The translations under genes were made by a program, and so were the position numbers. A DNA stretch of 64,000 nucleotides from assembly GCF_002954715.1 (NCBI RefSeq), contig NZ_MSCP01000001.1, forward strand, positions 1,392,781 to 1,456,780, written 5' to 3'. Shown in pieces: positions 1 to 9,160 of this stretch (its first letter is position 1; each line of letters begins with the position of its first letter). Source of the DNA: Aliivibrio sifiae. GTDB lineage: Bacteria; Pseudomonadota; Gammaproteobacteria; Enterobacterales; Vibrionaceae. The notes beneath the pieces are model-generated. The model was not told where the DNA came from, ran no database searches, and saw only the letters and a program-made list of their open reading frames with translations.

Positions 1-59
1 CTGAATTGATTAAGCAACATTAAGTTCAATTAATAAGAATCATCAGACTTAAACACAAA

Positions 60-95
60 AGCAGAATGAAGCTTGATGCTCATTCTGCTTTTTAT
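60..95 (+). terminator. Rho-independent terminator of a gene lying left of the window
   Basis: A perfect 10-bp inverted repeat (AGCAGAATGA / TCATTCTGCT) is followed directly by TTTTTATT on the + strand. No complete gene precedes it here. The reading frame that ends with TAA at 21-23 could be the tail of a gene entering from the left, but too little is present to say. Confidence 0.75.
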
Positions 96-105
96 TATAG
101 CTTTT

Positions 106-200
106 ATACCAATGTAATTAATTAGATGGTCTATTTATTACACAATCATTAAGTAATTTAACCAGTAATAATGAACAGATAATGACTCTAATTGGTATTA
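106..200. repeat. Small dispersed repeat with terminal ATACCAAT inverted repeats
   Basis: The left end begins ATACCAATGTAATTAATTAG and the right end reads CTAATTGGTATTA, so the ends are inverted repeats. The first 36 bases recur at 19425-19460 with two differences. There is no coding capacity. This looks like a MITE-like or REP-like intergenic element; the family name is unknown to me. Confidence 0.55.
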
Positions 201-215
201 GACCTGATTTAACGC

Positions 216-590
216 TTAATCAACGTCACAATCAGTACAGCTTTGTAGAACGATCTCGTGCTCAAACACTACACTATCGTTACCTTCTTCCAGTAACTCG
301 GTGATTTCATTCGCTACTTCTTTCTCATCTTCCGCTTTAACTTGATCTGCTAGTTTTTCTTCTGAGTAACCATAGAAATTCAGTAGCAAGTAATCACGAG
401 CTTCGTCTTTAGTACAAGTTACGTTGACTGAAAGCTCAGACTCAACGTTATCTTGAGCAATAATAGCTGTCATTTGTGCTACGACATCATCTTTCATCGC
501 GGCAGTTAACCAACCAAGATCGGTGTTTACTTTAGCTTTTTTACAGTTAAAACAAGGTAATTGATGAAAGTAATATTGAAAATCAGTCAT
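216..590 (-). CDS. Conserved hypothetical protein with CxxC pairs at both ends (124 aa)
   Basis: I do not recognise a named family. The protein is acidic, has no signal peptide or membrane segment, and is probably cytoplasmic. A CFNC motif lies near residues 14-17 and a CTDC motif at residues 118-121, so four cysteines could bind a metal or form disulfides. The middle is a run of charged helices rich in Glu and Asp. It starts at an ATG with a purine-rich AAGAGAAA upstream. It stands alone, with the dispersed repeat downstream and a lipoprotein gene in the same orientation upstream. The gene itself looks real from its composition; its function is unknown. Confidence 0.75.
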   Translation of the reverse strand: MTDFQYYFHQLPCFNCKKAKVNTDLGWLTAAMKDDVVAQMTAIIAQDNVESELSVNVTCTKDEARDYLLLNFYGYSEEKLADQVKAEDEKEVANEITELLEEGNDSVVFEHEIVLQSCTDCDVD

Positions 591-766
591 GAGTAATTTC
601 TCTTTAAGTGTTGTATAGCAAGATTATGCGCGTTTTTTAGCAAAATACTATCTCAAGTACAACTAGCAATAACGATTACGCCTAAATATGTAATTACTTG
701 GTATATTGATATTCCCCAATAGACTTTCAAGTGGGATGTTTAACTTATGCTTTAAGAAGCCCAATA

Positions 767-791
767 AAAACGCTCCAAATAGGAGCGCTTG
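767..791 (-). terminator. Terminator of the large lipoprotein gene
   Basis: Read on the minus strand, AAGCGCTCC and GGAGCGTTT form a 9-bp stem (one G-U pair) around a 5-base loop, followed by TTTTTATT. It lies about 35 bp past the lipoprotein stop codon. Confidence 0.75.
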
Positions 792-823
792 AAGTAAAGT
801 TTAACTATTGCGATATGATGGTT

Positions 824-3367
824 CTAATCTAATAATGGAATATACAGAGCTTCGCGATTATAAATTGGTGCCCATGATGGAGCGGCCATTTCTTGCTTAA
901 TGTAACCACGATTAATGTACCAACGAGTATTTACATCAAGCAAATCACCAACAAATACCTTTTCTGTTACTCTACAAGCATCAAATGTACCCGCTTCAAC
1001 CGTAATAGATTCTTTCCCTTCAAAGGTTTCAGAGTAACTAATTATATTGCGCTCAAGCTCATTAAAAGAGCCACCGTTAAGATTCAAGTTTTTAATTGAA
1101 GCTAGTGACACTTTCTCATACGAGTTAGCATAAACGTAATTAAGAAGCTTAGACGAGCTTGATTTTTTCACTGGTAAAGTAGCAGTTAGACTACCCCATC
1201 CACCAAAATATCCATCAGCATTTAACCCCTCTGCACCATAATAGTAATCTGCGTCGTAATAGAAATCTTCCATTGAAAGTAACGTAAAATCAGCATTATG
1301 AGATTTAAATCGGGTTTTCTCTAAACTTTCATTTGTAGCCGCAACCCAAGCAGGCATGTCATATACATTATTATACGCTGTCGCCCATGAGAAATCGTTC
1401 CCCATGTACTCCTTTGTTTCAATATACTCAGTTAACGCACCATCATTAACCCAAGCAACAGATTTTTGTGCACTATAAGTGATTGTATGGCCTGATTCTA
1501 ATACATAACTTGCATCTTCTAAGCTTGCTAAACAGGCATTAAAAGTGAGTGCTTTTGGTAAACTGTCCTTCAAAAATTGAAGCGTATTAGCGCCAAAGAC
1601 GTATTCTTCTTCAAGTTCAAGTGATACTTCCCCTGCAACACGTACAAATCCTTCAACTACCGTTAGATAAAGAGTTCCATCTTCTCGGTTAAAGTTGTTC
1701 CATGTAATATCATCTCGATTCATTAACGCTTCAGGAGCCGTAACCTTTCTGATTACTTTTCCGTAAGAATTCATATCTTCCCAATGTCCAATGGCCACAA
1801 CATCTGAAACTGGATTCATGTAGTCCCATGTATAAAAATTAACGACACCACCGGCAACGATTTCAGCAAGGATACCTCCGTTTGAAATACCAGCCATGAT
1901 TGCCGTCGCATTTACGTCACCATCAGCCACGTCTTTGAAAATTTGCTCAAGCGCAGTAGCTGGCGCTCCCGGGCCAACCCCAGTCTCCACGGCAACCGAG
2001 TTACACATTCCACCACGCTCTTCTTTTTGCTCTTCAGTACACCAATTGCCTTCATTAAATGTGAAATAAGACTCAATCTCGGGCTGAATTTTTAAGTTAT
2101 ACGCGTAAGTACTTTGAGGGAAATCGAGAGTATCTGCGTAGAGACTTGTCCAAACAGCATCATCGGCAGTTTTCGCTAAGATTTTTTTAACATTAAGACC
2201 TGATACATCCACCTTCTTCATGCTGGCTTTAAGGGATAAATCTCGTGTTGCCGTAACTAATGTCTCTGTTCCATCTGGTCTTGATTCAATAGTAACGATA
2301 GTATCATCAGCTGTAACCCAACCATCCGCAACTAGTGCACGTTGAAGGTTCACTGACGAATCTGAAACTTGTAAATCAAAGCCATCAAAATCGGCGTTAG
2401 AGAAATATATTTCTTCGCTAACATCATTATCGCGATCCATCGTAATAACACCGTACTCTAATCGTGGCGAATTTCCTGTCTCACTTCCTAGCCAGAGTAA
2501 GCCTCCGTTCTCAGCAAGAGCAGCTACACTTGCGTCCTTCGAATCTCTATCTGCATTATTCACATCGACTTTATCTTGAAGATTATCGCTAGTGATCTCT
2601 ATATGATCATTTTTCACCTTACTAGCCACATTATTTACATCAAAAGCATCACCCGAAGATTGAATACTTGAAGCAATATTCGAGGCAGCGTTGCTCACTT
2701 CTTCAGTAATAACATTTATTAGATCTTTGTCTGAAATACCATTTTGTGCGGCTGAATCTTTTAATTCATCCAATTTATCCGCCAAAATTGTCGCAGTAAC
2801 TTGAGCAACTCTATGTAGTTTTTCAAACTCTGCTTTTTCTGCATCACTTAATGAAGTGCTTTGCTTTTCTGCAATGTAGTCTTTTGTAATATCGAGCTCT
2901 GTACCTAGTTGAGCTTGAACAAATTGAATAGCCTCTTCAACAGAATTTCCCTTTTCAATTTGATTTTGAATAAAAGTACTTATTGGACTGACAAAATCAG
3001 AACCAGCTGGAGCAGTCAATGAATAGCCTTTGGTTAATAAAACACCAGGAGCATCGCTATCAATGGTCTGATTAGCAATGACTTCGACAAGTAAATGATG
3101 AAGCTCTAATTGTTCTTGAGTGACATCAAGACTAAATGAACCATTTTCATCAGTGGCTGCAGAGGGTTCCTCATTATCACAAGATTTATTGTTATTTAAG
3201 TCTAAGCAGACATTTGCATATTGTAAGTAACCATCTGCTGCTTTACCTACATGAGTAATATTAGTTTCATTTGGCGTGGTTGCGTCATTATCCGATGAAG
3301 AATCACCACCACATGCCGATAATGACAAGGCGATAACACTAGCCAGCAACGTTTTTGGAAAGTTCAT
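824..3367 (-). CDS. Large surface lipoprotein of unknown function (847 aa)
   Basis: The chosen ATG has a CGGAGAT ribosome site 7 bases upstream; an upstream in-frame extension of 36 codons has no such site. The N-terminus is a lipoprotein signal peptide with lipobox LSAC followed by GGDSSS, so the protein should be lipidated and carried to the outer membrane. Residues about 35-130 resemble a carboxypeptidase-like or Ig-like 'additional' domain (AADGYLQYANVCLDLN). Next comes a helical, Gln- and Ala-rich stretch, then about 500 residues of mixed beta structure with several Trp- and Tyr-rich segments. No catalytic motif is visible. It is a single-gene unit with its own terminator. The 305-bp gap upstream holds only its promoter area and the terminator of the peptidase gene. 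Function is unknown; surface adhesion or polymer binding are guesses. Confidence 0.85.
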   Translation of the reverse strand: MNFPKTLLASVIALSLSACGGDSSSDNDATTPNETNITHVGKAADGYLQYANVCLDLNNNKSCDNEEPSAATDENGSFSLDVTQEQLELHHLLVEVIANQTIDSDAPGVLLTKGYSLTAPAGSDFVSPISTFIQNQIEKGNSVEEAIQFVQAQLGTELDITKDYIAEKQSTSLSDAEKAEFEKLHRVAQVTATILADKLDELKDSAAQNGISDKDLINVITEEVSNAASNIASSIQSSGDAFDVNNVASKVKNDHIEITSDNLQDKVDVNNADRDSKDASVAALAENGGLLWLGSETGNSPRLEYGVITMDRDNDVSEEIYFSNADFDGFDLQVSDSSVNLQRALVADGWVTADDTIVTIESRPDGTETLVTATRDLSLKASMKKVDVSGLNVKKILAKTADDAVWTSLYADTLDFPQSTYAYNLKIQPEIESYFTFNEGNWCTEEQKEERGGMCNSVAVETGVGPGAPATALEQIFKDVADGDVNATAIMAGISNGGILAEIVAGGVVNFYTWDYMNPVSDVVAIGHWEDMNSYGKVIRKVTAPEALMNRDDITWNNFNREDGTLYLTVVEGFVRVAGEVSLELEEEYVFGANTLQFLKDSLPKALTFNACLASLEDASYVLESGHTITYSAQKSVAWVNDGALTEYIETKEYMGNDFSWATAYNNVYDMPAWVAATNESLEKTRFKSHNADFTLLSMEDFYYDADYYYGAEGLNADGYFGGWGSLTATLPVKKSSSSKLLNYVYANSYEKVSLASIKNLNLNGGSFNELERNIISYSETFEGKESITVEAGTFDACRVTEKVFVGDLLDVNTRWYINRGYIKQEMAAPSWAPIYNREALYIPLLD

Positions 3368-3572
3368 AATATCTCCGTATATATTGAATTGGTTATATTT
3401 ATCGGAGTTATTTTTTATCAATTGGATAACATTACCAACATAAAACAAACATTCATGCGATCGACAACACATCATAATGTTAATTACTGTTATGTCACTC
3501 GAACTTTATTTTTCTGTAATAAAAACCTGCTCACAGACAAACCCTAACAATTTGAATAATAAAGATAAATTC

Positions 3573-3607
3573 AAAAAAACCGCACACAAATCTGCATACG
3601 GTTTTAA
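3573..3607 (-). terminator. Terminator downstream of prolyl oligopeptidase
   Basis: On the minus strand AAAACCG and CGGTTTT flank a 16-base loop and run into TTTTTTGA. It sits about 70 bp after the peptidase stop codon. Confidence 0.55.
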
Positions 3608-3672
3608 TATTAATGACTAAAGGTATATATCGTTAATTCATAGAGGGATAATTAAAACGATAAACTAACCAG

Positions 3673-5709
3673 TTACTCAAACGGATTCACCTTCATATTA
3701 CTCAAGGTAAATGCGTAAACATCCGCCATTAAGTCGATCGATTTTGAAATTGGCATTCCTGCTCCATGACCAGCATTAACATCAATGCGGATCAATACAG
3801 GGTTCTCACCCAATTGCTTGGCTTGCAACTCTGAAATGAACTTATAAGAGTGCGCAGGAACAACGCGATCATCATGATCCGCTGTCGTCACCAAGGTCGC
3901 TGGATATTCAACGCCCTCTTTCACGTTATGAACGGGTGAATAGTCTAGTAGATAATTAAACATTTCTTCACTTTGGGCTGAGGTGCCAAAATCATACGCC
4001 CACCCCTCTCCAGATGTGAAGGTATGGTAACGAAGCATATCCAACACACCTACCGCAGGCAGGGCGACTTTAAATAACTCAGGTCGCTGAGTCATACAGG
4101 CACCGACTAATAGCCCACCATTTGATCCACCACGAATAGCTAAATGCTCTGAATCGGTGTAACCAGATTCAATCAAATATTCTGCCGCTGCAATAAAGTC
4201 ATCAAATACGTTCTGTTTTTTCTGTTGTGTTCCTGCATTGTGCCATTCTTTTCCATACTCACCGCCACCGCGAATATTGGGAATCGCATAAATACCGCCA
4301 AGCTCTAACCAACTGGCCATTACCCCACTAAAGCTCGGCGTTAGACTGACATTAAAGCCACCGTAACCATAAAGAATAGTTGGATTTTTACCATTTAAGA
4401 CTATCCCTTTTTTATGCGAGATAATCATAGGAATTCGAGTGCCATCTTTTGATGTGTAGAACACTTGAGTTGACTCAAACTTCTCATTATCAAACGGTGA
4501 TGCCGAAGCCAAATACAATTCAGTACAGCCTGTCTTTGCATCAAATTGATAAATCGTAGGTGGGGTTACATAGTTAGTGAAAGTAAAAAACAGATCAGTT
4601 TGCTCTCTTCTACCTGAGAATCCCGTTACTTGTCCCTTACCAGGTAATTCAATCTCTCTTAATAAATTACCTGAGAAGTCATATTGTTTCACTTGGCTTA
4701 ACACATCGACCATATAACTTGCGAACAGCGTTCCACCACCAGCGCTTACCTCAAGAGGCTGTGATTGTTCTGGGATAATATCCTTCCAATCACAGGTTAT
4801 TGCATTATAAGAAACCACCTTGCCATTTGGTGCATCTAAATTAGTAAACATTAATAACTGAGAATCTTCATTTTCTATCACATACGTATCTGAATTAGTA
4901 TGAGCTAAAACGGTAATTCGTGTTGGATTATTAACGCCTAATCGCTCAATAAACAGCTTGTTACCTGATGTCGATGTTGCAGCCGTAATGATCAAATACG
5001 CATCGTCTTCTGTTGTATACCCACTGACGTAACGGTGCTTCTCTTCTTCTTTAGATCCAAAAATGATTTCATCTTGAGATTGAGGTTTACCGATTTCATG
5101 AAAATAGAGTTTATGTTGATCAGTCCGTGCTGATAACTCACTGCCGGTCGGTTTATCATAGCTAGAGTAATAAAAACCTTTAGATCCTAACCATGAGATA
5201 TCAGTAAATTTCGCATCTACAATCGGTGATTCAATTTGTTCTTTGGTTTCGGTATTTAATACGAAAATTTTACGCCAATCACTCCCTGCTTCTGATATCG
5301 AATACGCCACAAGTGATGCGTCTTTAGAGAAACTTACCGAGCCTAATGACGTTGTCCCCTCTTCTGAGAAGGTATTTGGATTAAGAAAGACTTCAAATTC
5401 CCCCTCTTCTTTTGAACGATACAATACACTTTGGTTTTGTAGACCATCATTCTGGTAAAAATAGGTGTAATCGCCACGCTTAAATGGCTGAGAGGTCTTT
5501 TTGTAATCTTGCCCTGTCGCAATTAAATCACGAATATCGTCACGAAAATCAATATGAGAAAGAGCATCAAACGTAACTTTATTTTGATTTGCTACCCAAG
5601 CCTCTGTTTCTGTGCTTCTGTCGTCTTCTAACCAACGATATGGATCTGCGATGGTGTGAGAGAAATAATGATCAACTGTTGAGTCTTGTTTTGTGAAAGG
5701 ATAAATCAT
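3673..5709 (-). CDS. Prolyl oligopeptidase, family S9A
   Basis: This serine peptidase cleaves after proline in short peptides and is probably cytoplasmic, as no signal peptide is seen. The N-terminal part begins with the family's DPYRWLED motif at residues 22-29. Residues about 75-400 form the seven-bladed propeller that filters substrates. The alpha/beta-hydrolase domain follows, with YGYGGFNVSLTPSFS at 447-461 and the nucleophile elbow GGSNGG (Ser529). The acid DHDDR (around Asp613-614) and the His of NAGHGAG (His648) complete the triad. Its length of 678 aa matches the family. It is encoded alone. Family assignment is certain; the physiological substrates are not visible from sequence. Confidence 0.96.
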   Translation of the reverse strand: MIYPFTKQDSTVDHYFSHTIADPYRWLEDDRSTETEAWVANQNKVTFDALSHIDFRDDIRDLIATGQDYKKTSQPFKRGDYTYFYQNDGLQNQSVLYRSKEEGEFEVFLNPNTFSEEGTTSLGSVSFSKDASLVAYSISEAGSDWRKIFVLNTETKEQIESPIVDAKFTDISWLGSKGFYYSSYDKPTGSELSARTDQHKLYFHEIGKPQSQDEIIFGSKEEEKHRYVSGYTTEDDAYLIITAATSTSGNKLFIERLGVNNPTRITVLAHTNSDTYVIENEDSQLLMFTNLDAPNGKVVSYNAITCDWKDIIPEQSQPLEVSAGGGTLFASYMVDVLSQVKQYDFSGNLLREIELPGKGQVTGFSGRREQTDLFFTFTNYVTPPTIYQFDAKTGCTELYLASASPFDNEKFESTQVFYTSKDGTRIPMIISHKKGIVLNGKNPTILYGYGGFNVSLTPSFSGVMASWLELGGIYAIPNIRGGGEYGKEWHNAGTQQKKQNVFDDFIAAAEYLIESGYTDSEHLAIRGGSNGGLLVGACMTQRPELFKVALPAVGVLDMLRYHTFTSGEGWAYDFGTSAQSEEMFNYLLDYSPVHNVKEGVEYPATLVTTADHDDRVVPAHSYKFISELQAKQLGENPVLIRIDVNAGHGAGMPISKSIDLMADVYAFTLSNMKVNPFE

Positions 5710-5950
5710 GGTACATCCTATTTATAATTAGTTGTCTATTTCTAGAATACGCCCATTAAAAATAGGAATACAACTGTTTGATGATTTAAGACTAGTTATT
5801 GATGCATAGGGTATTAAGGTTCGGTTTGTAGTGGTGCATTAAGGTTTTTATTTGCTTTAGAATATTTATTAAACAGTTGGTTTTTATCACAAATATTTAT
5901 GATACATTGATCACACTTTTGATTAATTCAAGAAGTAAGTTTGTCGACAG
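5710..5950. promoter_or_regulatory. Intergenic region with a possible CRP site (5900-5915)
   Basis: Between the divergent peptidase gene and the small ORF the DNA is AT-rich. TGATACATTGATCACA at 5900-5915 has a perfect right CRP half-site (TCACA) and a poor left one. It would suit control of the small ORF or of the BCCT gene. No other structure is seen. Confidence 0.3.
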
Positions 5951-6070
5951 ATGGACCAATTAGCACTATTTTATCTTCAATCCACATTAATCGTGATCTG
6001 GATAACTTTCGAGCATTACATTACTCACAAAAAACCGTCCGCACACACTATTTATACTCTATTAATTTAA
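5951..6070 (+). CDS. Possible small membrane-active protein (39 aa)
   Basis: An ATG-to-TAA frame of 40 codons encodes a peptide starting MDQLALFYLQSTLIVIWITF, which has a hydrophobic N-terminal half and a basic middle (THKKP). The upstream sequence has only a weak AAGTAAG ribosome site about 13 bases away. The stop codon is followed after 15 bp by a hairpin with a T-tract, which is what a short independent transcript would show. It precedes the broken BCCT transporter and could instead be a non-coding leader or small RNA. Whether it is translated is uncertain. Confidence 0.3.
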   Translation: MDQLALFYLQSTLIVIWITFEHYITHKKPSAHTIYTLLI

Positions 6071-6085
6071 GTTGAACCCGTCTGA

Positions 6086-6110
6086 TCCCCTCAGCACGGG
6101 GAGTTTTTGG
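6086..6110 (+). terminator. Terminator or attenuator between the small ORF and the BCCT gene
   Basis: TCCCC and GGGGA enclose a 7-base loop and are followed by GTTTTTGG. It lies 47 bp ahead of the BCCT start, so it either ends a short upstream transcript or attenuates the transporter. Confidence 0.5.
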
Positions 6111-6156
6111 TGCGCGTACTTAATAATTAAACCTGTTTTTATTACGGACAATAAAA

Positions 6157-8006
6157 ATGAAAAAACACTTCGATCTTATCGATAAACCCACCTTTTTCGG
6201 CGCAATATTACTACTTTGTGCCGTTGTTATTCCCTTGTTGGTATTTCCAGCTGAAGGGGCTGAGTGGATTGCCGTTGCTAAAACATTTATGACCGACAAA
6301 TTAGGCTTTGCTTATTTAGGTCTAGGTTTAGCGGCATTCTTTTTCATGATCTACATAGTGTTCTCTGATATCGGCCAAATCAAACTGGGTGATCCAGATG
6401 AGAAGCCAGAATTTGCACTGGCGTCTTGGGCGGCAATGCTATTTTGTGGTGGTATCGGCGCTAGTATTTTGTACTGGGGTACAATTGAGTGGGCTTACTA
6501 TTACCAAAATCCTCCGTTTCAATTGCTTACTTCTTCTATGTTCGTAAACAGCCAGTTCTAAAAGTTTCTGCTGCTTTAATGCCTGTTATTGGCGAAGCAC
6601 ACAGCTTTGGTAAATTAGGTAAAGTTATTGACGTACTGTTTATCTTTGGTTTGTTGGGCGGCGCAGCAACAACTTTAGGTTTAGCGGCACCACTGATTAA
6701 CGAAGGTATTAGCTACCTATTTGGTATTCCTGCAACAACAGGCAGCCAGATTTTAGTTCTTATGGTTTGTACCGCTATCTTTGCTTACTCATCGTACATG
6801 GGTATGGACAAAGGCATCAAGATTTTAAGTAACATTAACTTCTGGGGTGCGTTAGGTTTACTGCTTTTTGTATTGGTTTGTGGCCCAACAATTTTCATGT
6901 TGGAAACAGGCTTAGATTCAATTGGTCGTATGCTGTCTAACTTCTTTGTTATGGCAACTTGGGCTGAACCTTTTGGTGGTATGGGTACGTTTGAAGATAC
7001 TCACTTCCCACAAGATTGGACTATTTTCTACTGGGCGTGGTGGCTAGTATTTGCACCAAGCATGGGTCTATTCGTTGCGCGTATTTCACGCGGAAGAACG
7101 ATTAAACAAATGGTCTCTGGCGCAGTGTTCTTCGGCTCTCTAGGCTGTTCAATGTACTTCATCATTCTAGGTAATTACGGTTTATCACTGCAATTATCAG
7201 GTGAGTTAGATGTCGTAGGTATTCTAAATTCTGAAGGGGCAACTCGTGCTATCTTCGCTACTTTAGAAACACTGCCATTTAGTACTTTTGTTATTGCTGT
7301 ATTTACCTTGTTATGTGTGATTTTCACCGCGACAACGTTTGACTCTATCTCTTATATTTTAGCGTCAGTAGTACAAACTAACGTGACTGAAGATCCAATG
7401 CGTTGGAACCGTCTGTTCTGGGCTTTCACTCTATCATTTATGCCATCGGCGTTGATGTTTATGGGCGGCTTGGCAACACTACAAACAGCTGCAATTGTTG
7501 GTGGTTTACCACTATTGGTTATCGCAGTAATGCTAATGATCTCTGGTGTTAAAGCGGCAATGCTAGACTTATCTCACCAAGATAATTACGTGGATCCAGT
7601 AATCAATATCTCTGATTTACCAGATGTTGATCCTTGGAGCAAAGAAGGCCAAGCATTGGCTCGCTTTGAACAACTACGTGATAACGCAATTGAAGCGGCA
7701 GATCTTGAGCGTGAAGCAAACGACGCAATTTGGATGCTGAAAAAACAGTTACGTAAAGAAGCATTGGCTCGTGGAGAATCAAGCGTTGATTTAGGCGATG
7801 CACCTGATGAAATCATTGAGAAATTACGTCAATTAACGGATGACTCAATGAACGCTAAAGATGCTAAGCTAGCGGCGTCTGAGCTTGCTCAAGAAGCGCG
7901 AGTTTCCTTTGATGCATTAATGCGCCAAAAGGTCGAAGACGAAGCTTTGCAAGTAAATGAAGAGACTAAATTGGCAATTAAGACAAGATTAAATTCGCCA
8001 AGCTAA
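6157..8006 (+). pseudogene. BCCT-family betaine/choline/carnitine transporter, broken by an internal deletion
   Basis: The 5' part (ATG at 6157) encodes the first two or three membrane segments of a BCCT carrier and contains the typical GASILYWGTIEWAYYYQ stretch. The frame breaks after the PPF residues at about 6519 and ends at 6561. From 6522 another frame resumes with IAYFFYVRKQPVLK and continues through the rest of the carrier (Trp-rich transport segments around 6950-7100) to a long charged cytoplasmic tail. In intact relatives roughly 35 residues separate these two blocks, so about 100 bp are missing, with a length of 3n+1 so that the frame shifts by 2. The downstream frame has its own ATG at 6489 but lacks the first membrane segments, so a functional carrier is unlikely. 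Substrate would have been a quaternary amine used for osmoprotection. Confidence 0.88.
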
Positions 8007-8019
8007 TCAACCTTCGTTG

Positions 8020-8051
8020 TTAATGCCAGCTGTAAATATGCAGGCATTAAC
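8020..8051 (+). other. Inverted repeat just after the BCCT pseudogene
   Basis: GTTAATGCC and GGCATTAAC form a perfect 9-bp stem around a 14-base loop, without a T-tract. It may protect the 3' end of the transcript, ahead of the true terminator. Confidence 0.4.
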
Positions 8052-8066
8052 TCAAATATTAAATAC

Positions 8067-8098
8067 AAAAAACCGCTAAATATAAAAGCGGTTTTTTG
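8067..8098. terminator. Bidirectional terminator between convergent genes
   Basis: AAAAAACCGCT and AGCGGTTTTTT form an 11-bp stem with A- and T-runs on both sides, so it can serve the BCCT gene (+) and the MBL-fold gene (-). Confidence 0.85.
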
Positions 8099-8156
8099 TT
8101 TATTCACCCTCTGGTTATCGAAAAATATAACGGTTCAAACTCAAATGTGATTAGTA

Positions 8157-9014
8157 TTACCACTCCATCTCACCCGTATTGACTTTCGCACTTAATGATA
8201 AATCCTCTTCACCTGCTAGCGATGGGTAATGTTTTTTCATTGTTTTGATGACATTTTCAGATTTATTTGATTGAGATAACGCCTCTTCAAAATGCTTTAA
8301 ATAGTTAAGCGTAAACGAAACCGCCTCAGCCTTTTTCGGTATATCGCCAAGATAATGCCCGGGAATAACCACTTCTGGATCTAATTTCATCATTCGTTCT
8401 AATGATTGTGACCACTCATGTCTTTCTTCTTTTGTTTGTGAGTCAGCAGTCCAAACGTGCATTCCAGAAGAAACTGATACACCACCAAACACAGCCTTCG
8501 CTGATGGTACCCACAAATAAGCTTGGTGTGTGTTTATCTCTTTCACTTCTATCTTTTTACCATCAAGCATTAACGTTGTATCGTTTAATACCTCTGGCAC
8601 GATAATCTCTGTTGGCGCACCATCACCTAAAATTGGTCCCCAATAAGCCAATTTCATGTCCATTGTCTGCTTAATGTGCTCAACAACAGATTCACTTGCG
8701 ACTACTTTTACGTCAGGAAATGCTTTTACTAGCGGTTGTAGTCCAAAGTAATAATCTGGATCGCCACCACTGATATAAATCATACTAAGCTTTTTATCCT
8801 GATCTTTGATCTTATTGACTAACGCGAAGCCATCGTTAGTACTGAATTGTGCATCAAATAAAATCACTTCTTTTTCACCACTAACAAGAACAGAGGTCGT
8901 TGGAAAAACCCCTTCTTTACCTGGGTTATACGGTGATAATCGGAGATCAGCTGCAGAGGCATAACTCATCAATAAAAAAGTACTCGTTAAAGTGATAGCA
9001 GAAAGTTTAGTCAT
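8157..9014 (-). CDS. Periplasmic MBL-fold protein lacking the canonical zinc motif
   Basis: The 285-aa protein starts with a signal peptide (to about residue 21, ending SYASA). Its body has the metallo-beta-lactamase fold: VLFDAQFST-type second strand, THQAYLWVPSAKAVFGG in the middle and the C-terminal PGHYLG. The usual HxHxDH metal motif is replaced by SGGDPDYYFG, so most first-site ligands are missing, whereas THQ, the Asp and PGH remain. It may bind one metal or none. It is divergently paired with a LysR regulator 146 bp away, which probably controls it. The substrate is unknown. It should not be read as a beta-lactamase. Confidence 0.85.
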   Translation of the reverse strand: MTKLSAITLTSTFLLMSYASAADLRLSPYNPGKEGVFPTTSVLVSGEKEVILFDAQFSTNDGFALVNKIKDQDKKLSMIYISGGDPDYYFGLQPLVKAFPDVKVVASESVVEHIKQTMDMKLAYWGPILGDGAPTEIIVPEVLNDTTLMLDGKKIEVKEINTHQAYLWVPSAKAVFGGVSVSSGMHVWTADSQTKEERHEWSQSLERMMKLDPEVVIPGHYLGDIPKKAEAVSFTLNYLKHFEEALSQSNKSENVIKTMKKHYPSLAGEEDLSLSAKVNTGEMEW

Positions 9015-9160
9015 AGATTACCTACGTATAATTAAAGATTATTTTAATAAATATGTCGCTGTTAAAAGACCATATTATTAGATTGTATTTCGTTGAAATA
9101 CCCGATAATCTGACTTTCACTGTTTCATTTTTCGAACATATAAGTATTAAGTAGGTTGTT

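Noticed and set aside
893-1099. Open frame of 68 codons on the + strand
   Set aside because: It lies wholly inside the lipoprotein gene on the other strand and has no ribosome site.
6489-8006. A shorter intact BCCT transporter starting at 6489
   Set aside because: It would lack the first membrane segments and starts inside the other frame; a broken gene explains the data better.
8157-9014. A third beta-lactamase
   Set aside because: The MBL-fold protein lacks the HxHxDH motif and the B1 cysteine, so beta-lactamase activity is not supported.
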